14,171 bases of DNA from Beijerinckiaceae bacterium (lineage in GTDB: Bacteria; Pseudomonadota; Alphaproteobacteria; Rhizobiales; Beijerinckiaceae), in the NCBI GenBank assembly GCA_947455285.1, contig CANGOK010000053.1, forward strand, positions 1 through 14,171. Reading direction: 5' to 3'. A program made the position numbers and the translations under genes. Position 1 is the first letter of the stretch, and every line of letters starts with the position of its first letter. The notes under the pieces are model-generated. The model was not told the origin of the DNA, did no database searches, and was given only the letters and a program-made list of their open reading frames with translations. Below, piece by piece: positions 1 through 7,078 of the stretch.

Positions 1-1
1 T

Positions 2-151
2 TCGCTGACCGGCGTGATCGATCCCTCGGGCATGAAGTCGACCAGCGACATGCTGACGAAGTTCGATCCCGAATTGCAGGGCGCGAGCGTGGATCTTTCC
101 AAGACCTTCGATGATCGTTTCGTGAAGAAGGCTGCGGAATTGGTGAAGTGA
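2..151 (+). CDS. ABC transporter substrate-binding protein, C-terminal fragment
   Basis: Only the last 49 codons are in the window; the gene begins upstream of base 1 and ends at TGA 149-151. The tail reads as a soluble, charged C-terminus with the pattern IDPSGM...FDPELQGA..DLSKTFDDRFVKKA. I associate this pattern with periplasmic substrate-binding proteins of the NMT1/THI5-like (NitT/TauT) ABC importer family, whose C-termini often end in a DLSKTFD(N/D)RFV-type helix. If that is right, the protein would bind a small organic solute in the periplasm and deliver it to an inner-membrane permease encoded to the left. The assignment rests on a short tail only. The reading frame itself is clear, but the family name is moderate at best. 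Confidence 0.5.
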   Translation, partial: SLTGVIDPSGMKSTSDMLTKFDPELQGASVDLSKTFDDRFVKKAAELVK

Positions 152-157
152 TTTAAT

Positions 158-265
158 CGCTCACGATCAGCATTCGCAGACCCCCACCCCGTCCGCTGGC
201 GCGGCCGACCCTCCCCCTTGTGGGGAGGGGCAGGGGTGGGGGTCGTGAGGCCCTCATCGTGAGCG
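158..265. repeat. Nested three-tier inverted repeat in intergenic region
   Basis: Three concentric inverted repeats lie between the substrate-binding protein stop and the phzF-like start. The outer arms are CGCTCACGAT (158-167) and ATCGTGAGCG (256-265), a perfect 10 bp match. The middle arms are GACCCCCACCCC (179-190) and GGGGTGGGGGTC (233-244), a perfect 12 bp match. The inner arms are CCCTCCCC (209-216) and GGGGAGGG (222-229), with a 5-base loop. The C-rich/G-rich middle and inner blocks resemble a dispersed intergenic palindrome common in Hyphomicrobiales genomes. There is no T-run, so it is not a classical intrinsic terminator, although it could stop or stabilise the upstream transcript. 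It ends just before the phzF-like ribosome binding site at 273-280. Confidence 0.75.
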
Positions 266-286
266 CTCCTCCAAAGGAGAGCGCCC

Positions 287-1195
287 TTGCGCCGCAGATT
301 TCATACGCTTGACGTTTTCACCGACACGCCCTTTTCGGGCAATCCGCTGGCGGTTGTGCTTGATTGCGAAGGCCTGAACGACGCGCGCATGCAGGACATC
401 GCGCGAGAGTTCAACCTGTCTGAGACCGTCTTCGTGCTGGAGCCGCGCGATGCCTTGAATACGGCGGGGCTGCGTATTTTCACCCCCGCGCATGAACTGC
501 CCTTCGCTGGCCATCCCACCATCGGCGCGGCGGTTTTGATCGGCGAGTTGCGGGCGTCGGAAATGCTGGGCGGGCAGGGGGTCGGGATCGCCCTCGAGGA
601 ACAGGTTGGCGTCATCTGCTGCACGGTGCGGCGCGGGCAGGGCGGGGCGTCGCAGGCGAGCTTCATTCTGCCGCGTCTACCGGGATTCATAGGCGATGCC
701 GCCGAAGCGGGCGCGCTCGCAGCGGCGCTGGGGCTTCATGAGGTCGACATCGGCTTTGATGCTCATAAGCCCGGCGTGTGGAGCGCGGGCAATCCCTTCA
801 CCTTCGTGCCTGTGGCCTCGATGGATGCGATCAGGCGGGCGAGGCCTGACCCCGCGCTCTTCGCCTCAACCCTCGCAGGTCCGCGTCCAGCGGCGTTCCT
901 CTACACGAAGGAAACCGTGCATGAGGGCAGCCATATCCATGCGCGCATGTTCGCGCCCGGGCTCGGCATAAGCGAAGACCCCGCGACCGGTTCGGCCGCA
1001 GCCGCCTTTGCTGGCGTTGCGGCTTTCTTCGAGCGGCCCGAAGACGGGGATCATCTGCTGGTGATCGAGCAGGGTTTTGAGATGGGCCGCCCAAGCATCA
1101 TTCACCTGCGGCTGCAGGCCGAGGGCGGCGCGCTTGTCGGCGCCTCCGTGGGGGGAGCCGTCGTGCGCATCAGCGAAGGATTTATAGAGGCTTAG
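287..1195 (+). CDS. PhzF family isomerase/epimerase
   Basis: This 302-residue protein has the usual length of the PhzF family, which shares the diaminopimelate-epimerase fold in two similar halves. Visible marks are an N-terminal F.TLDVFTD.PFSGNPLAVV block (residues 5-24), NLSETVF (43-49) with the expected acid/base Glu46, FTPAHELPFAGHPTIGAA (65-82), and ISEDPATGSAAA near 228-239, which forms the substrate anion-binding loop in the family. PhzF proteins usually catalyse proton-transfer isomerisation in the cytoplasm, but the substrates of most members are unknown, so the gene name phzF would be misleading. The start is TTG at 287, six bases after an AAGGAGA-type ribosome binding site (274-280). 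It stands alone on this strand and converges with the following lipoprotein gene, overlapping it by 4 bases. Confidence 0.9.
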   Translation: MRRRFHTLDVFTDTPFSGNPLAVVLDCEGLNDARMQDIAREFNLSETVFVLEPRDALNTAGLRIFTPAHELPFAGHPTIGAAVLIGELRASEMLGGQGVGIALEEQVGVICCTVRRGQGGASQASFILPRLPGFIGDAAEAGALAAALGLHEVDIGFDAHKPGVWSAGNPFTFVPVASMDAIRRARPDPALFASTLAGPRPAAFLYTKETVHEGSHIHARMFAPGLGISEDPATGSAAAAFAGVAAFFERPEDGDHLLVIEQGFEMGRPSIIHLRLQAEGGALVGASVGGAVVRISEGFIEA

Positions 1196-1521
1196 CCCGG
1201 ATAGCCGTGGCGGCGCTTCGACGCAATGACCATAGCGCTGGCTTCCGCATCGCGGCCCGCCTGACAGGCGCTGGCGGCGGCGGAGATCTCGCGTTGGATC
1301 TCGTTGAAGACCGACTGGCTCACATGGCCCATGTTGAGGTCGTTCTGCTGGATCGCCTGCCAGCGTGCGACATCGCCTGAGCAACCGCGCCCTTCCGGCA
1401 ATTTGAAATCCGCCGGGGTGACATTGGTCGAGGCGGGCGCGCTCGCGACAGGAGCCACCGGCGCGCTGGCGTTGCAGCCGGCGAGCCCCAGGGCGATGAC
1501 GAGCGGGGCGAAAACCTTCAT
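1192..1521 (-). CDS. Small uncharacterised lipoprotein downstream of serA
   Basis: The protein has 109 residues, starting at ATG 1521-1519 with GAGGAG upstream. Residues 1-15 form a short hydrophobic signal, followed by the lipobox L-A-G-C with Cys16 as the predicted lipidation site, so the mature protein should be membrane-anchored. An Ala/Pro/Ser-rich linker (about 18-38) leads to a polar helical domain (about 40-109) with two further cysteines, Cys47 and Cys86, that could form a disulphide in the periplasm. No enzymatic motif is visible and I know no function. The gene begins 10 bases after the serA stop on the same strand, and its ribosome binding site touches that stop, so it is probably cotranscribed with serA. 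A longer in-frame ORF reaches 1626 but runs inside serA and lacks a good start site. The stop overlaps the phzF-like stop by 4 bases. Confidence 0.8.
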   Translation of the reverse strand: MKVFAPLVIALGLAGCNASAPVAPVASAPASTNVTPADFKLPEGRGCSGDVARWQAIQQNDLNMGHVSQSVFNEIQREISAAASACQAGRDAEASAMVIASKRRHGYPG

Positions 1522-1531
1522 TGCGGGCTCC

Positions 1532-2776
1532 TCAGCGATCATAAAGTAGACGGGCGCGCACGGTGCCATTGATGGCGCGCAGCTCCTCGAGAATCTGCGG
1601 GGCTTCGTTGTGATCGCCCTCAGCATCGATGACCACGTAACCGAGATCGCCGAAGGTCTGCAGATATTGCGAGGCGATATTGTGCCCGCGTTTCGAGAAG
1701 GCCTGATTGAGAGCGTTCAACATGCCCGGCACATTGCGATGCACGTGGATGTAGCGCGTGCCGGCGGGGCGCGGCGGCAGCTGCACCTGCGGGAAATTCA
1801 CGGCGCCAAGAGTTGAGCCGATATCGCTATATTCGATGAGCTTCTTCGCCACTTCCGCGCCAATGCGTTCCTGCGCCTCTTCGGTCGAGCCGCCGATGTG
1901 GGGCGTGAGGATCACGTTGTCGATGCCTTGCAGCGGCGAGACGAAGCGCTCCTTGTTGGAGGCCGGCTCCACGGGGAAGACGTCCACCGCCGCGCCCGCC
2001 AGATGCCCGTCCTTCAGGGCGGCGGCGAGCGCGTCGAGATCGACCACGGTGCCGCGGCTGTTGTTGATGAGGAAAGAGCCCTTGCGCATCATGCGCAACT
2101 GCGCCTCTCCGATCATATTCGCGGTCTGCGGCGTCTCGGGGACATGCAGACTCACGATGTCCGATTGCGCCAGCAATTCATCCAGCGTGGCGACAGGCTC
2201 CGTGTTGCCGTGGCGCAGCTTGTCGGTGAGATCGTAGTAGATCACCCGCAGGCCCATGGCCTCGCCAAGATTGGAGAGCTGCGAGCCGATGCTGCCATAG
2301 CCCACGATGCCCAGCGTCTTGCCGCGCACTTCAAAGCTGCCGTCCGCCGACTTGTCCCAACCGCCCACATGGGCCGAGACGGAACGCGGGATGATGCGGC
2401 GCAAGAGCATGACGATCTCGCCGATGACGAGTTCGGCCACGCTGCGCGTGTTGGAATAGGGGGCGTTGAAAACGGGCACGCCGCGCAGGCGCGCTGCGTC
2501 GAGCTCCACCTGATTGGTGCCGACGCTGAAGCAGCCCACCGCGATGAGCCGGTCGGCGTTGGCGAAGACCTCGTCGGTGAGCTGCGTGCGCGAGCGGATG
2601 CCCAGCACATGCACGCCTTCCAGCGCCTCGCGCAGGGCCTCGCCATCGAGCGCCTTGGTCAGGCGTGTGAGGTTGGTGTAGCCGGCCGCCTGAAACAGGG
2701 CCACGGCGCTGTCGTTGATGTTTTCGAGCAGAAGGACACGGATCTTATCCTTCGGCATGGACAGACGTTCGCTCAT
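1532..2776 (-). CDS. serA: D-3-phosphoglycerate dehydrogenase
   Basis: This enzyme oxidises 3-phosphoglycerate to 3-phosphohydroxypyruvate with NAD, the first step of serine synthesis in the cytoplasm. At 414 residues it matches the short SerA type (about 410 in E. coli) with one C-terminal ACT domain. Domains in order are the substrate-binding part (about 10-110 and 305-325), the Rossmann domain (about 110-300) with G159-Y-G161-S-I-G164 and Asp182 for NAD, and the ACT domain (about 342-414, beginning YIHVHRNVPG), which normally binds serine for feedback inhibition. Catalytic Arg241 (NNSRG), Glu270 (FPVEP) and His293 (TPHIGG) are all present. I chose ATG 2776-2774, which has GGAG five bases upstream. 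The ORF extends 26 codons further, but those lie in the divergent intergenic region. It is followed by a small lipoprotein gene. Confidence 0.96.
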   Translation of the reverse strand: MSERLSMPKDKIRVLLLENINDSAVALFQAAGYTNLTRLTKALDGEALREALEGVHVLGIRSRTQLTDEVFANADRLIAVGCFSVGTNQVELDAARLRGVPVFNAPYSNTRSVAELVIGEIVMLLRRIIPRSVSAHVGGWDKSADGSFEVRGKTLGIVGYGSIGSQLSNLGEAMGLRVIYYDLTDKLRHGNTEPVATLDELLAQSDIVSLHVPETPQTANMIGEAQLRMMRKGSFLINNSRGTVVDLDALAAALKDGHLAGAAVDVFPVEPASNKERFVSPLQGIDNVILTPHIGGSTEEAQERIGAEVAKKLIEYSDIGSTLGAVNFPQVQLPPRPAGTRYIHVHRNVPGMLNALNQAFSKRGHNIASQYLQTFGDLGYVVIDAEGDHNEAPQILEELRAINGTVRARLLYDR

Positions 2777-2900
2777 GGCGGCTCCGGGCGGCTGGTGTGT
2801 GGGAAGGGTTCTACCCCACGCAGGAGATTCCGCCCAGCCCCCGCCGCTTGCCAAGAGGCGCGCGCTGGCTCAGTGTCGTTGTCAATCAGGGGAGAAAACA

Positions 2901-3881
2901 ATGAAGTTTACTTGGCGTAGCGCGCTCAGCGCACTCGTGCTCGGCGCGGCCCTTAGCGGCGCGCTCCCGGCGGCGGCGCAGAATTTTCCCGACCGGCCGG
3001 TCAAGATCATCGTTCCCCAGCCTCCCGGTGGTGGCTTCGACACCGTGGCGCGCGTCGTGGCGGATCGCCTGCAGGCGTTGCTTGGCCAGCCTGTTGTCGT
3101 GGAGAATCGCCCAGGCGCCGGCACGCTGGTCGGCACCGACATCGCCGCCAAGGCTGCGCCCGACGGCTATACGCTGCTGCTCGGCGGCGTCTCCAACATG
3201 GCCTTCAACGTCGGCCTTTATCCCAAGCTCGCCTATGACCCGGTGCGTGATTTCACGCCGGTCGGCATGGTGGTCAGCTGGCCCTACATGCTCATCGCCC
3301 GCAAGGACCTGCCCCAGAACAGCTTCAAGGAGGTCATCGACTTCGCCAGAGCCAATCCCGGCAAGCTGACCTATGCGTCGGCGGGGCGCGGCACGGGCCA
3401 GCATCTCGCCTCGGCCGTGCTATCGCATCTGGCCAAGCTCGACATACTCCATGTGCCCTATAGCGGCGCCCAGCCCGCCTATCAGGATCTTCTGGGCGGT
3501 CGAATCGATCTCTTCTTCGACAATTCCTCCACCGCTCTGCCGCAGGTGAAGGGTGAGAAGGTGAAGGCTTTCGCAGTCTCCACGGCCAAGCGCTATGCGC
3601 CGACGCCCGACCTGCCCAGCGTCAAGGAGACCGGCGTCGCCGATATGGACATGGACAGCTGGTTCGGCGTCTTCGCCCCGCGCGCCACGCCCCAGCCCGT
3701 GCTGGAGCGCCTGCGTACGGAAATGGCCAAGGTGCGGGCTGACCCCGGCGTGATCGACATCTTCAGCAAGTCCGGCGGCGCCATGTCCACCATGACGCCG
3801 CAGGAGGCCGAGGCCTTCGCGCGTTCCGAGGCTGAAAACTGGGGCAAGCTGATCCGCGAGGCGGGCGTCACGGCGGAATAA
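2901..3881 (+). CDS. Bug/TctC-type tripartite tricarboxylate transporter substrate-binding protein
   Basis: This 326-residue periplasmic solute-binding protein belongs to the Bug (TctC) family, which typically binds carboxylates or other small polar molecules in a Venus-flytrap fold. Residues 1-26 are a Sec signal peptide (KFTWR, a hydrophobic stretch, then PAAA before Gln27). Family marks are FPDRPVKIIVPQPPGGGFD (29-47), VVVENRPGAG (65-74), the DGYTLLL block after residue 87, and LPSVKETG near the C-terminal third. The start is ATG 2901 with GGGGAG at 2889-2894. No TctA or TctB membrane genes are nearby, so this is an orphan binding protein, as is very common for this family; ligand and partner are unknown. 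It is transcribed divergently from serA across 124 bases. Confidence 0.92.
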   Translation: MKFTWRSALSALVLGAALSGALPAAAQNFPDRPVKIIVPQPPGGGFDTVARVVADRLQALLGQPVVVENRPGAGTLVGTDIAAKAAPDGYTLLLGGVSNMAFNVGLYPKLAYDPVRDFTPVGMVVSWPYMLIARKDLPQNSFKEVIDFARANPGKLTYASAGRGTGQHLASAVLSHLAKLDILHVPYSGAQPAYQDLLGGRIDLFFDNSSTALPQVKGEKVKAFAVSTAKRYAPTPDLPSVKETGVADMDMDSWFGVFAPRATPQPVLERLRTEMAKVRADPGVIDIFSKSGGAMSTMTPQEAEAFARSEAENWGKLIREAGVTAE

Positions 3882-3901
3882 GCCCAGCTTGTCAGAGTGG
3901 C

Positions 3902-3937
3902 CCCTTGTCGGTTATTGTGCCCAAGTCCCGGCAAGGG
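3902..3937 (+). other. Stem-loop between the Bug gene and the leuA leader
   Basis: Bases 3902-3911 (CCCTTGTCGG) can pair with 3928-3937 (CCGGCAAGGG) to give a 10 bp stem with one G-U pair and a 16-base loop. It lies 20 bases after the Bug stop codon and is not followed by a T-run, so a terminator role for the upstream gene is possible but not shown. A weak promoter-like pair, CTTGTC (3888-3893) and GTTATT (3911-3916) 17 bases apart, overlaps it and might drive the leuA leader. Confidence 0.3.
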
Positions 3938-3963
3938 ATGTTCGTGATCAGGATGAGGACGAC

Positions 3964-4077
3964 GTGGCGCGCTTGGCCACCCAGATGAACGGTTCTAACG
4001 CGGGCGTTGCCGCCTCGCGGACCGTTGCGCTGTCCTCGAAGCTTTCGGGTCTCCTGCTTCTTCTTAGCCGCCCCTGA
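3964..4077 (+). CDS. leuL: leuA leader peptide with five consecutive Leu codons
   Basis: This short ORF encodes a 37-residue peptide ending GLLLLLSRP before TGA 4075-4077. The five Leu codons (CTC CTG CTT CTT CTT) occupy 4051-4065, and two more Leu codons precede them. The stop lies 100 bases before the leuA start. This is the layout of a transcription-attenuation leader peptide, in which ribosomes stalled at Leu codons when charged tRNA-Leu is scarce allow expression of the biosynthetic gene. I chose GTG 3964 because GAGG at 3955-3958 gives a good spacing. ATG 3985 (30 residues) is the alternative but has no clear ribosome binding site. The upstream part of the peptide carries no recognisable domain, as expected. 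The role is inferred from the Leu run and the position. Confidence 0.65.
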   Translation: MARLATQMNGSNAGVAASRTVALSSKLSGLLLLLSRP

Positions 4078-4111
4078 GGGCCGGCCGGGCTCATGCCTGG
4101 GCGCTCAGGGG
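4071..4111 (+). promoter_or_regulatory. Putative leuA attenuator hairpin
   Basis: CCCCTGAG (4071-4078), which contains the leader stop codon, pairs perfectly with CTCAGGGG (4104-4111). Inside it, CCGGGC (4085-4090) pairs with GCCTGG (4095-4100, one G-U) around a TCAT loop. A ribosome stalled on the Leu codons at 4051-4065 would cover or approach the 5' arm, so formation of this structure should depend on leader translation. I do not see a T-run after it, so it is not a standard intrinsic terminator. A smaller stem, TCCCG (4139-4143) with CGGGA (4155-4159), lies closer to the leuA ribosome binding site. Whether control works by Rho, by translation or by a terminator I missed is open. Confidence 0.5.
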
Positions 4112-4177
4112 ATTGAAGGCAAGACGATCAACCCGATTTCCCGAGCCAAAGAGCCGGGACGACTTTCAGGACAAGCC

Positions 4178-5755
4178 ATGACCAACTCATCCACTTCCGG
4201 CAGCAACAGCAACCGCGTCATCATTTTCGACACGACCCTGCGCGATGGCGAACAGTCGCCCGGCGCCACCATGACCTTCGAGGAGAAGCTGGAGGTCGCC
4301 GACCTGCTCGACGCCCTGGGCGTGGACGTGATCGAAGCGGGCTTCCCCATCGCCTCCGAAGGCGATTTCGAGGCGGTCTCGGCGATCGCCAAGCGCGTGA
4401 AGCGGGCGACGGTGGCGGGTCTCGCCCGCGCCGCCTTTAGGGATATCGACCGTTGCGGCGAGGCTGTGCGCCACGCGGTGCGACCGCGCATCCACACCTT
4501 CATCTCCACCTCGCCCCTGCACATGAAATACAAGCTGCAGAAGGACCCCGAGGAGGTGCTGTCCATGATCACGGCGCAGTGCACCCGCGCGCGCAATCTG
4601 GTCGATGATGTCGAGTGGTCGGCGGAAGATGGCACCCGCACGGAGATCGACTTCCTGTGCCGGGCGGTGGAGCTCGCCATCAAGGCCGGCGCCACGACCG
4701 TCAACATTCCCGACACGGTCGGCTACACGGTCCCTGAGGAATACGAGCGCATCTTCCGCACTGTGCGCGAGCGCGTGCCGAATTCCGACAAGGCGATCTT
4801 CTCGGTTCACTGCCACAACGATTTGGGGCTGGCGGTCGCCAACACCCTCGCTGGCCTGAACGGCGGTGCGCGCCAGATCGAATGCACCATCAACGGCATT
4901 GGCGAGCGCGCGGGCAATGCGGCGCTGGAAGAGGTCGTGATGGCCCTGCGCACCCGCGCCGATGTGATGCCCTATGTGAACAATATCGAGACGAACATGC
5001 TGACCCGCGCCTCGAAGCTGGTCTCGGCGGTGACGTCTTTCCCCGTCCAGTACAACAAGGCGATCGTCGGTCGGAACGCCTTCGCCCATGAGAGCGGCAT
5101 CCATCAGGACGGCATGCTCAAGAACGCCCAGACCTATGAGATCATGACGCCCGAGAGCGTCGGCGTCACCAAGACCTCGCTGGTGATGGGCAAGCATTCC
5201 GGCCGCAACGCCTTCCGCTCCAAGCTGAAGGAGATGGGCTACGAATTGGGCGAGAACGCCCTGCAGGACGCCTTCAATCGCTTCAAGGATCTCGCCGACC
5301 GAAAGAAGATCATGTACGACGAGGATATCGAGGCGCTGGTCGACGATGAGATCGGTCATGCGGGCGAGCGAATCAAGGTCGAAGCCTTGACTGTGATCGC
5401 CGGCACCATGGGCCCGCAGACAGCGACCCTGACCCTCGACATCGATGGCAATCACATCACCAAACAGGCCGTGGGCAATGGTCCGGTGGACGCCATCTTC
5501 AACGCCATTCAGGCCCTGGTGCCCCATAGCGCCACTCTGGAGCTCTATCAGGTCCATGCGGTGACGCAGGGCACCGATGCGCAGGCGGAGGTCTCCGTGC
5601 GGCTCAGCGAAGAGGGCAAGTCCGTCACCGCAAAGGGCGCAGACCCCGACACCATGGTCGCCTCCGCGCGCGCCTATATCGCCGCGCTGAACAAGCTGAT
5701 GGTCAAGCGTTTGAAGACCAAGCCGGAGGCTATGGCTGAGGGCGCCGCCTCCTGA
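4178..5755 (+). CDS. leuA: 2-isopropylmalate synthase
   Basis: This enzyme condenses acetyl-CoA with 2-oxoisovalerate to 2-isopropylmalate, the committed step of leucine synthesis, in the cytoplasm. At 525 residues it is a type-1 LeuA. The N-terminal TIM barrel (about 13-290) carries DTTLRDGEQSPG (18-29) with Arg22 and metal ligand Asp23, and the HCHND motif with metal ligands His211 and His213, followed by NGIGERAGNA with Asn247. HESGIHQDG (304-312) follows in the linker region. The C-terminal third (about 385-525) is the LeuA dimerisation domain that normally binds leucine for feedback inhibition. I chose ATG 4178, with AGGA at 4168-4171. The ORF extends upstream to 4007, but that stretch overlaps the leader hairpin. 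It is probably controlled by the Leu-codon leader and ends before a strong terminator. Confidence 0.96.
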   Translation: MTNSSTSGSNSNRVIIFDTTLRDGEQSPGATMTFEEKLEVADLLDALGVDVIEAGFPIASEGDFEAVSAIAKRVKRATVAGLARAAFRDIDRCGEAVRHAVRPRIHTFISTSPLHMKYKLQKDPEEVLSMITAQCTRARNLVDDVEWSAEDGTRTEIDFLCRAVELAIKAGATTVNIPDTVGYTVPEEYERIFRTVRERVPNSDKAIFSVHCHNDLGLAVANTLAGLNGGARQIECTINGIGERAGNAALEEVVMALRTRADVMPYVNNIETNMLTRASKLVSAVTSFPVQYNKAIVGRNAFAHESGIHQDGMLKNAQTYEIMTPESVGVTKTSLVMGKHSGRNAFRSKLKEMGYELGENALQDAFNRFKDLADRKKIMYDEDIEALVDDEIGHAGERIKVEALTVIAGTMGPQTATLTLDIDGNHITKQAVGNGPVDAIFNAIQALVPHSATLELYQVHAVTQGTDAQAEVSVRLSEEGKSVTAKGADPDTMVASARAYIAALNKLMVKRLKTKPEAMAEGAAS

Positions 5756-5780
5756 CGATTTGGAGCATTTGAGGGTTAAG

Positions 5781-5810
5781 AACAGCGGGCCGAAGGGTCC
5801 GCTGTTTTTT
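5781..5810 (+). terminator. Intrinsic terminator of leuA
   Basis: AACAGCGG (5781-5788) pairs with CCGCTGTT (5799-5806) around a 10-base loop, and the 3' arm runs into six T residues (5805-5810). It lies 25 bases after the leuA stop. This is the clearest rho-independent terminator in the window. Confidence 0.92.
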
Positions 5811-5880
5811 GTGTCCTATAACGCCCGAAGGGCCGCATGCGCCTTTAGGGAAAAGAATGAAGATATATTTCGCAAGACGC

Positions 5881-5908
5881 TAGACAGGCACAAAGACCTT
5901 TGCTACAC
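5881..5908 (+). promoter_or_regulatory. Possible promoter of the tRNA-Lys gene
   Basis: TAGACA (5881-5886) and CTACAC (5903-5908) are separated by 16 bases and resemble -35 and -10 elements of a housekeeping promoter. They lie about 40 bases upstream of the mature tRNA 5' end, which would leave a short leader for RNase P removal. Both boxes deviate from consensus, so this is a suggestion. Confidence 0.35.
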
Positions 5909-5948
5909 ACCGCCTCGCTCGCGGCCTTGAGCCGCCGGCGACTTCGAT

Positions 5949-6024
<76 letters not shown>

Positions 6025-6181
6025 TCGAAGCCTCAGGTGAGAGACGCATAGCTGAATGCCTCCACCACCCTCCTCCGAATATTCGACGTTCCAATGCGCA
6101 TGCCGCTCCTAGTCTCTTGCGTTGTTGCGCGGGAGGATTAGCCTTAGCAAAACGCCGTGAAGATCGCTGGGGAGGAAGACC

Positions 6182-7075
6182 GTGACGATTGGGATCGAAC
6201 CGCTGCATCCGCTTTATGCCGCGCGCCTGTCAGGCGTCGACATTCGCCGGCCGGTGGATGAGACCACCATGAATGAGGTGAAGGCGGCGCTGGCGACCTA
6301 TGCGGTCTGCGTCATCTCCCACGACGAGCCTCCGACCAATGAAGAGCATATCGCCTTCAGCGCGAGGCTTGGGCCGCTGGAGCGAGGCAAGTCGCCTAAA
6401 ATCAAGGGTACGGAAGTTAGGGTTCCCTATCCAGAGATTGTCGACCAGAGCAACCTCAATGATGTCGGCGAAATCTACGCTGATGAGGACCGTCGCCTCG
6501 CCTACAAGCGCGCCAATCGCCTGTGGCATACGGATATGAGTTTCTATGAGGTGCGCGCCACCTATTCACTGCTGGTGGGCCATGTAACGCCGCCTACCGG
6601 CGCCGACACCGAATTCACCGATATGCGTGCGGTCTGGGACGCGCTGCCGCAGGAGCGCAAGGCCGGGCTGGAAGACCTCGTCGTGGAGCATTCCTACTGG
6701 TACAGCCGCGTGCAGGGAGGCGGCCCCGAGCCGACGGAGGAAGAGCGCGCGACGCGCCCGCCTGCGCGGCACAAGCTCGTGCATATGCATGAACCCTCAG
6801 GCCGCAAGGCTCTTTATCTCGCCTCGCACGCCAGCGACATCGTTGGCTGGCCGCGTGACAAGGCGCGAGCGCTCATGAAGGACCTGATGGATTTCGCCGT
6901 AGAGCCAAGATTCGTCTATGCGCATAAATGGCGGCGCGGCGATGTCCTCATCTGGGATAACCTCGCCACGATGCATCGCGCCACCCCCTTCGATGACCGC
7001 AACCAGGTGCGCGACATGCGTCGAACAACCTGTCGCGAAAGGGCGCTCGACATTGGCGCTTCGCGTATCGCCTGA
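6182..7075 (+). CDS. TauD/TfdA-family Fe(II)/2-oxoglutarate-dependent dioxygenase
   Basis: This 297-residue cytoplasmic oxygenase couples decarboxylation of 2-oxoglutarate to hydroxylation of an organic substrate. The iron-binding facial triad is visible as H116-T-D118 (LWHTDMSF) and distal His265 (DNLATMHRATPF). Arg280 in RDMRRTT is where the family binds the 2-oxoglutarate carboxylate. The segment PPTGADTEFTDMRAVWDALP (137-156) resembles TfdA, the 2,4-dichlorophenoxyacetate dioxygenase, more than taurine dioxygenase, but the substrate cannot be assigned. The start is GTG 6182, six bases after GGGGAGG (6169-6175). An ATG is absent nearby. It lies 158 bases after tRNA-Lys and ends 3 bases before the stop of the convergent LysR gene. 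The neighbouring MmgE/PrpD genes suggest a carboxylate catabolic pathway. Confidence 0.92.
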   Translation: MTIGIEPLHPLYAARLSGVDIRRPVDETTMNEVKAALATYAVCVISHDEPPTNEEHIAFSARLGPLERGKSPKIKGTEVRVPYPEIVDQSNLNDVGEIYADEDRRLAYKRANRLWHTDMSFYEVRATYSLLVGHVTPPTGADTEFTDMRAVWDALPQERKAGLEDLVVEHSYWYSRVQGGGPEPTEEERATRPPARHKLVHMHEPSGRKALYLASHASDIVGWPRDKARALMKDLMDFAVEPRFVYAHKWRRGDVLIWDNLATMHRATPFDDRNQVRDMRRTTCRERALDIGASRIA

Positions 7076-7078
7076 GCC

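Noticed and set aside
1898..2920. A 340-codon plus-strand open frame opposite serA
   Set aside because: It is antisense to a certain gene, has a composition typical of a shadow frame, and shows no motifs.
4071..4111. Intrinsic terminator in the leuA leader
   Set aside because: The stem is good, but the bases that follow (GATTGAAGG) contain no T-run, so I call it an attenuator-type hairpin of unknown mechanism rather than a terminator.
4187..5557. A 456-codon open frame on the minus strand opposite leuA
   Set aside because: It lies wholly inside leuA, has no recognisable domain, and is rich in Asp, Gly, His and Arg, as expected when a GC-rich gene is read in antisense.
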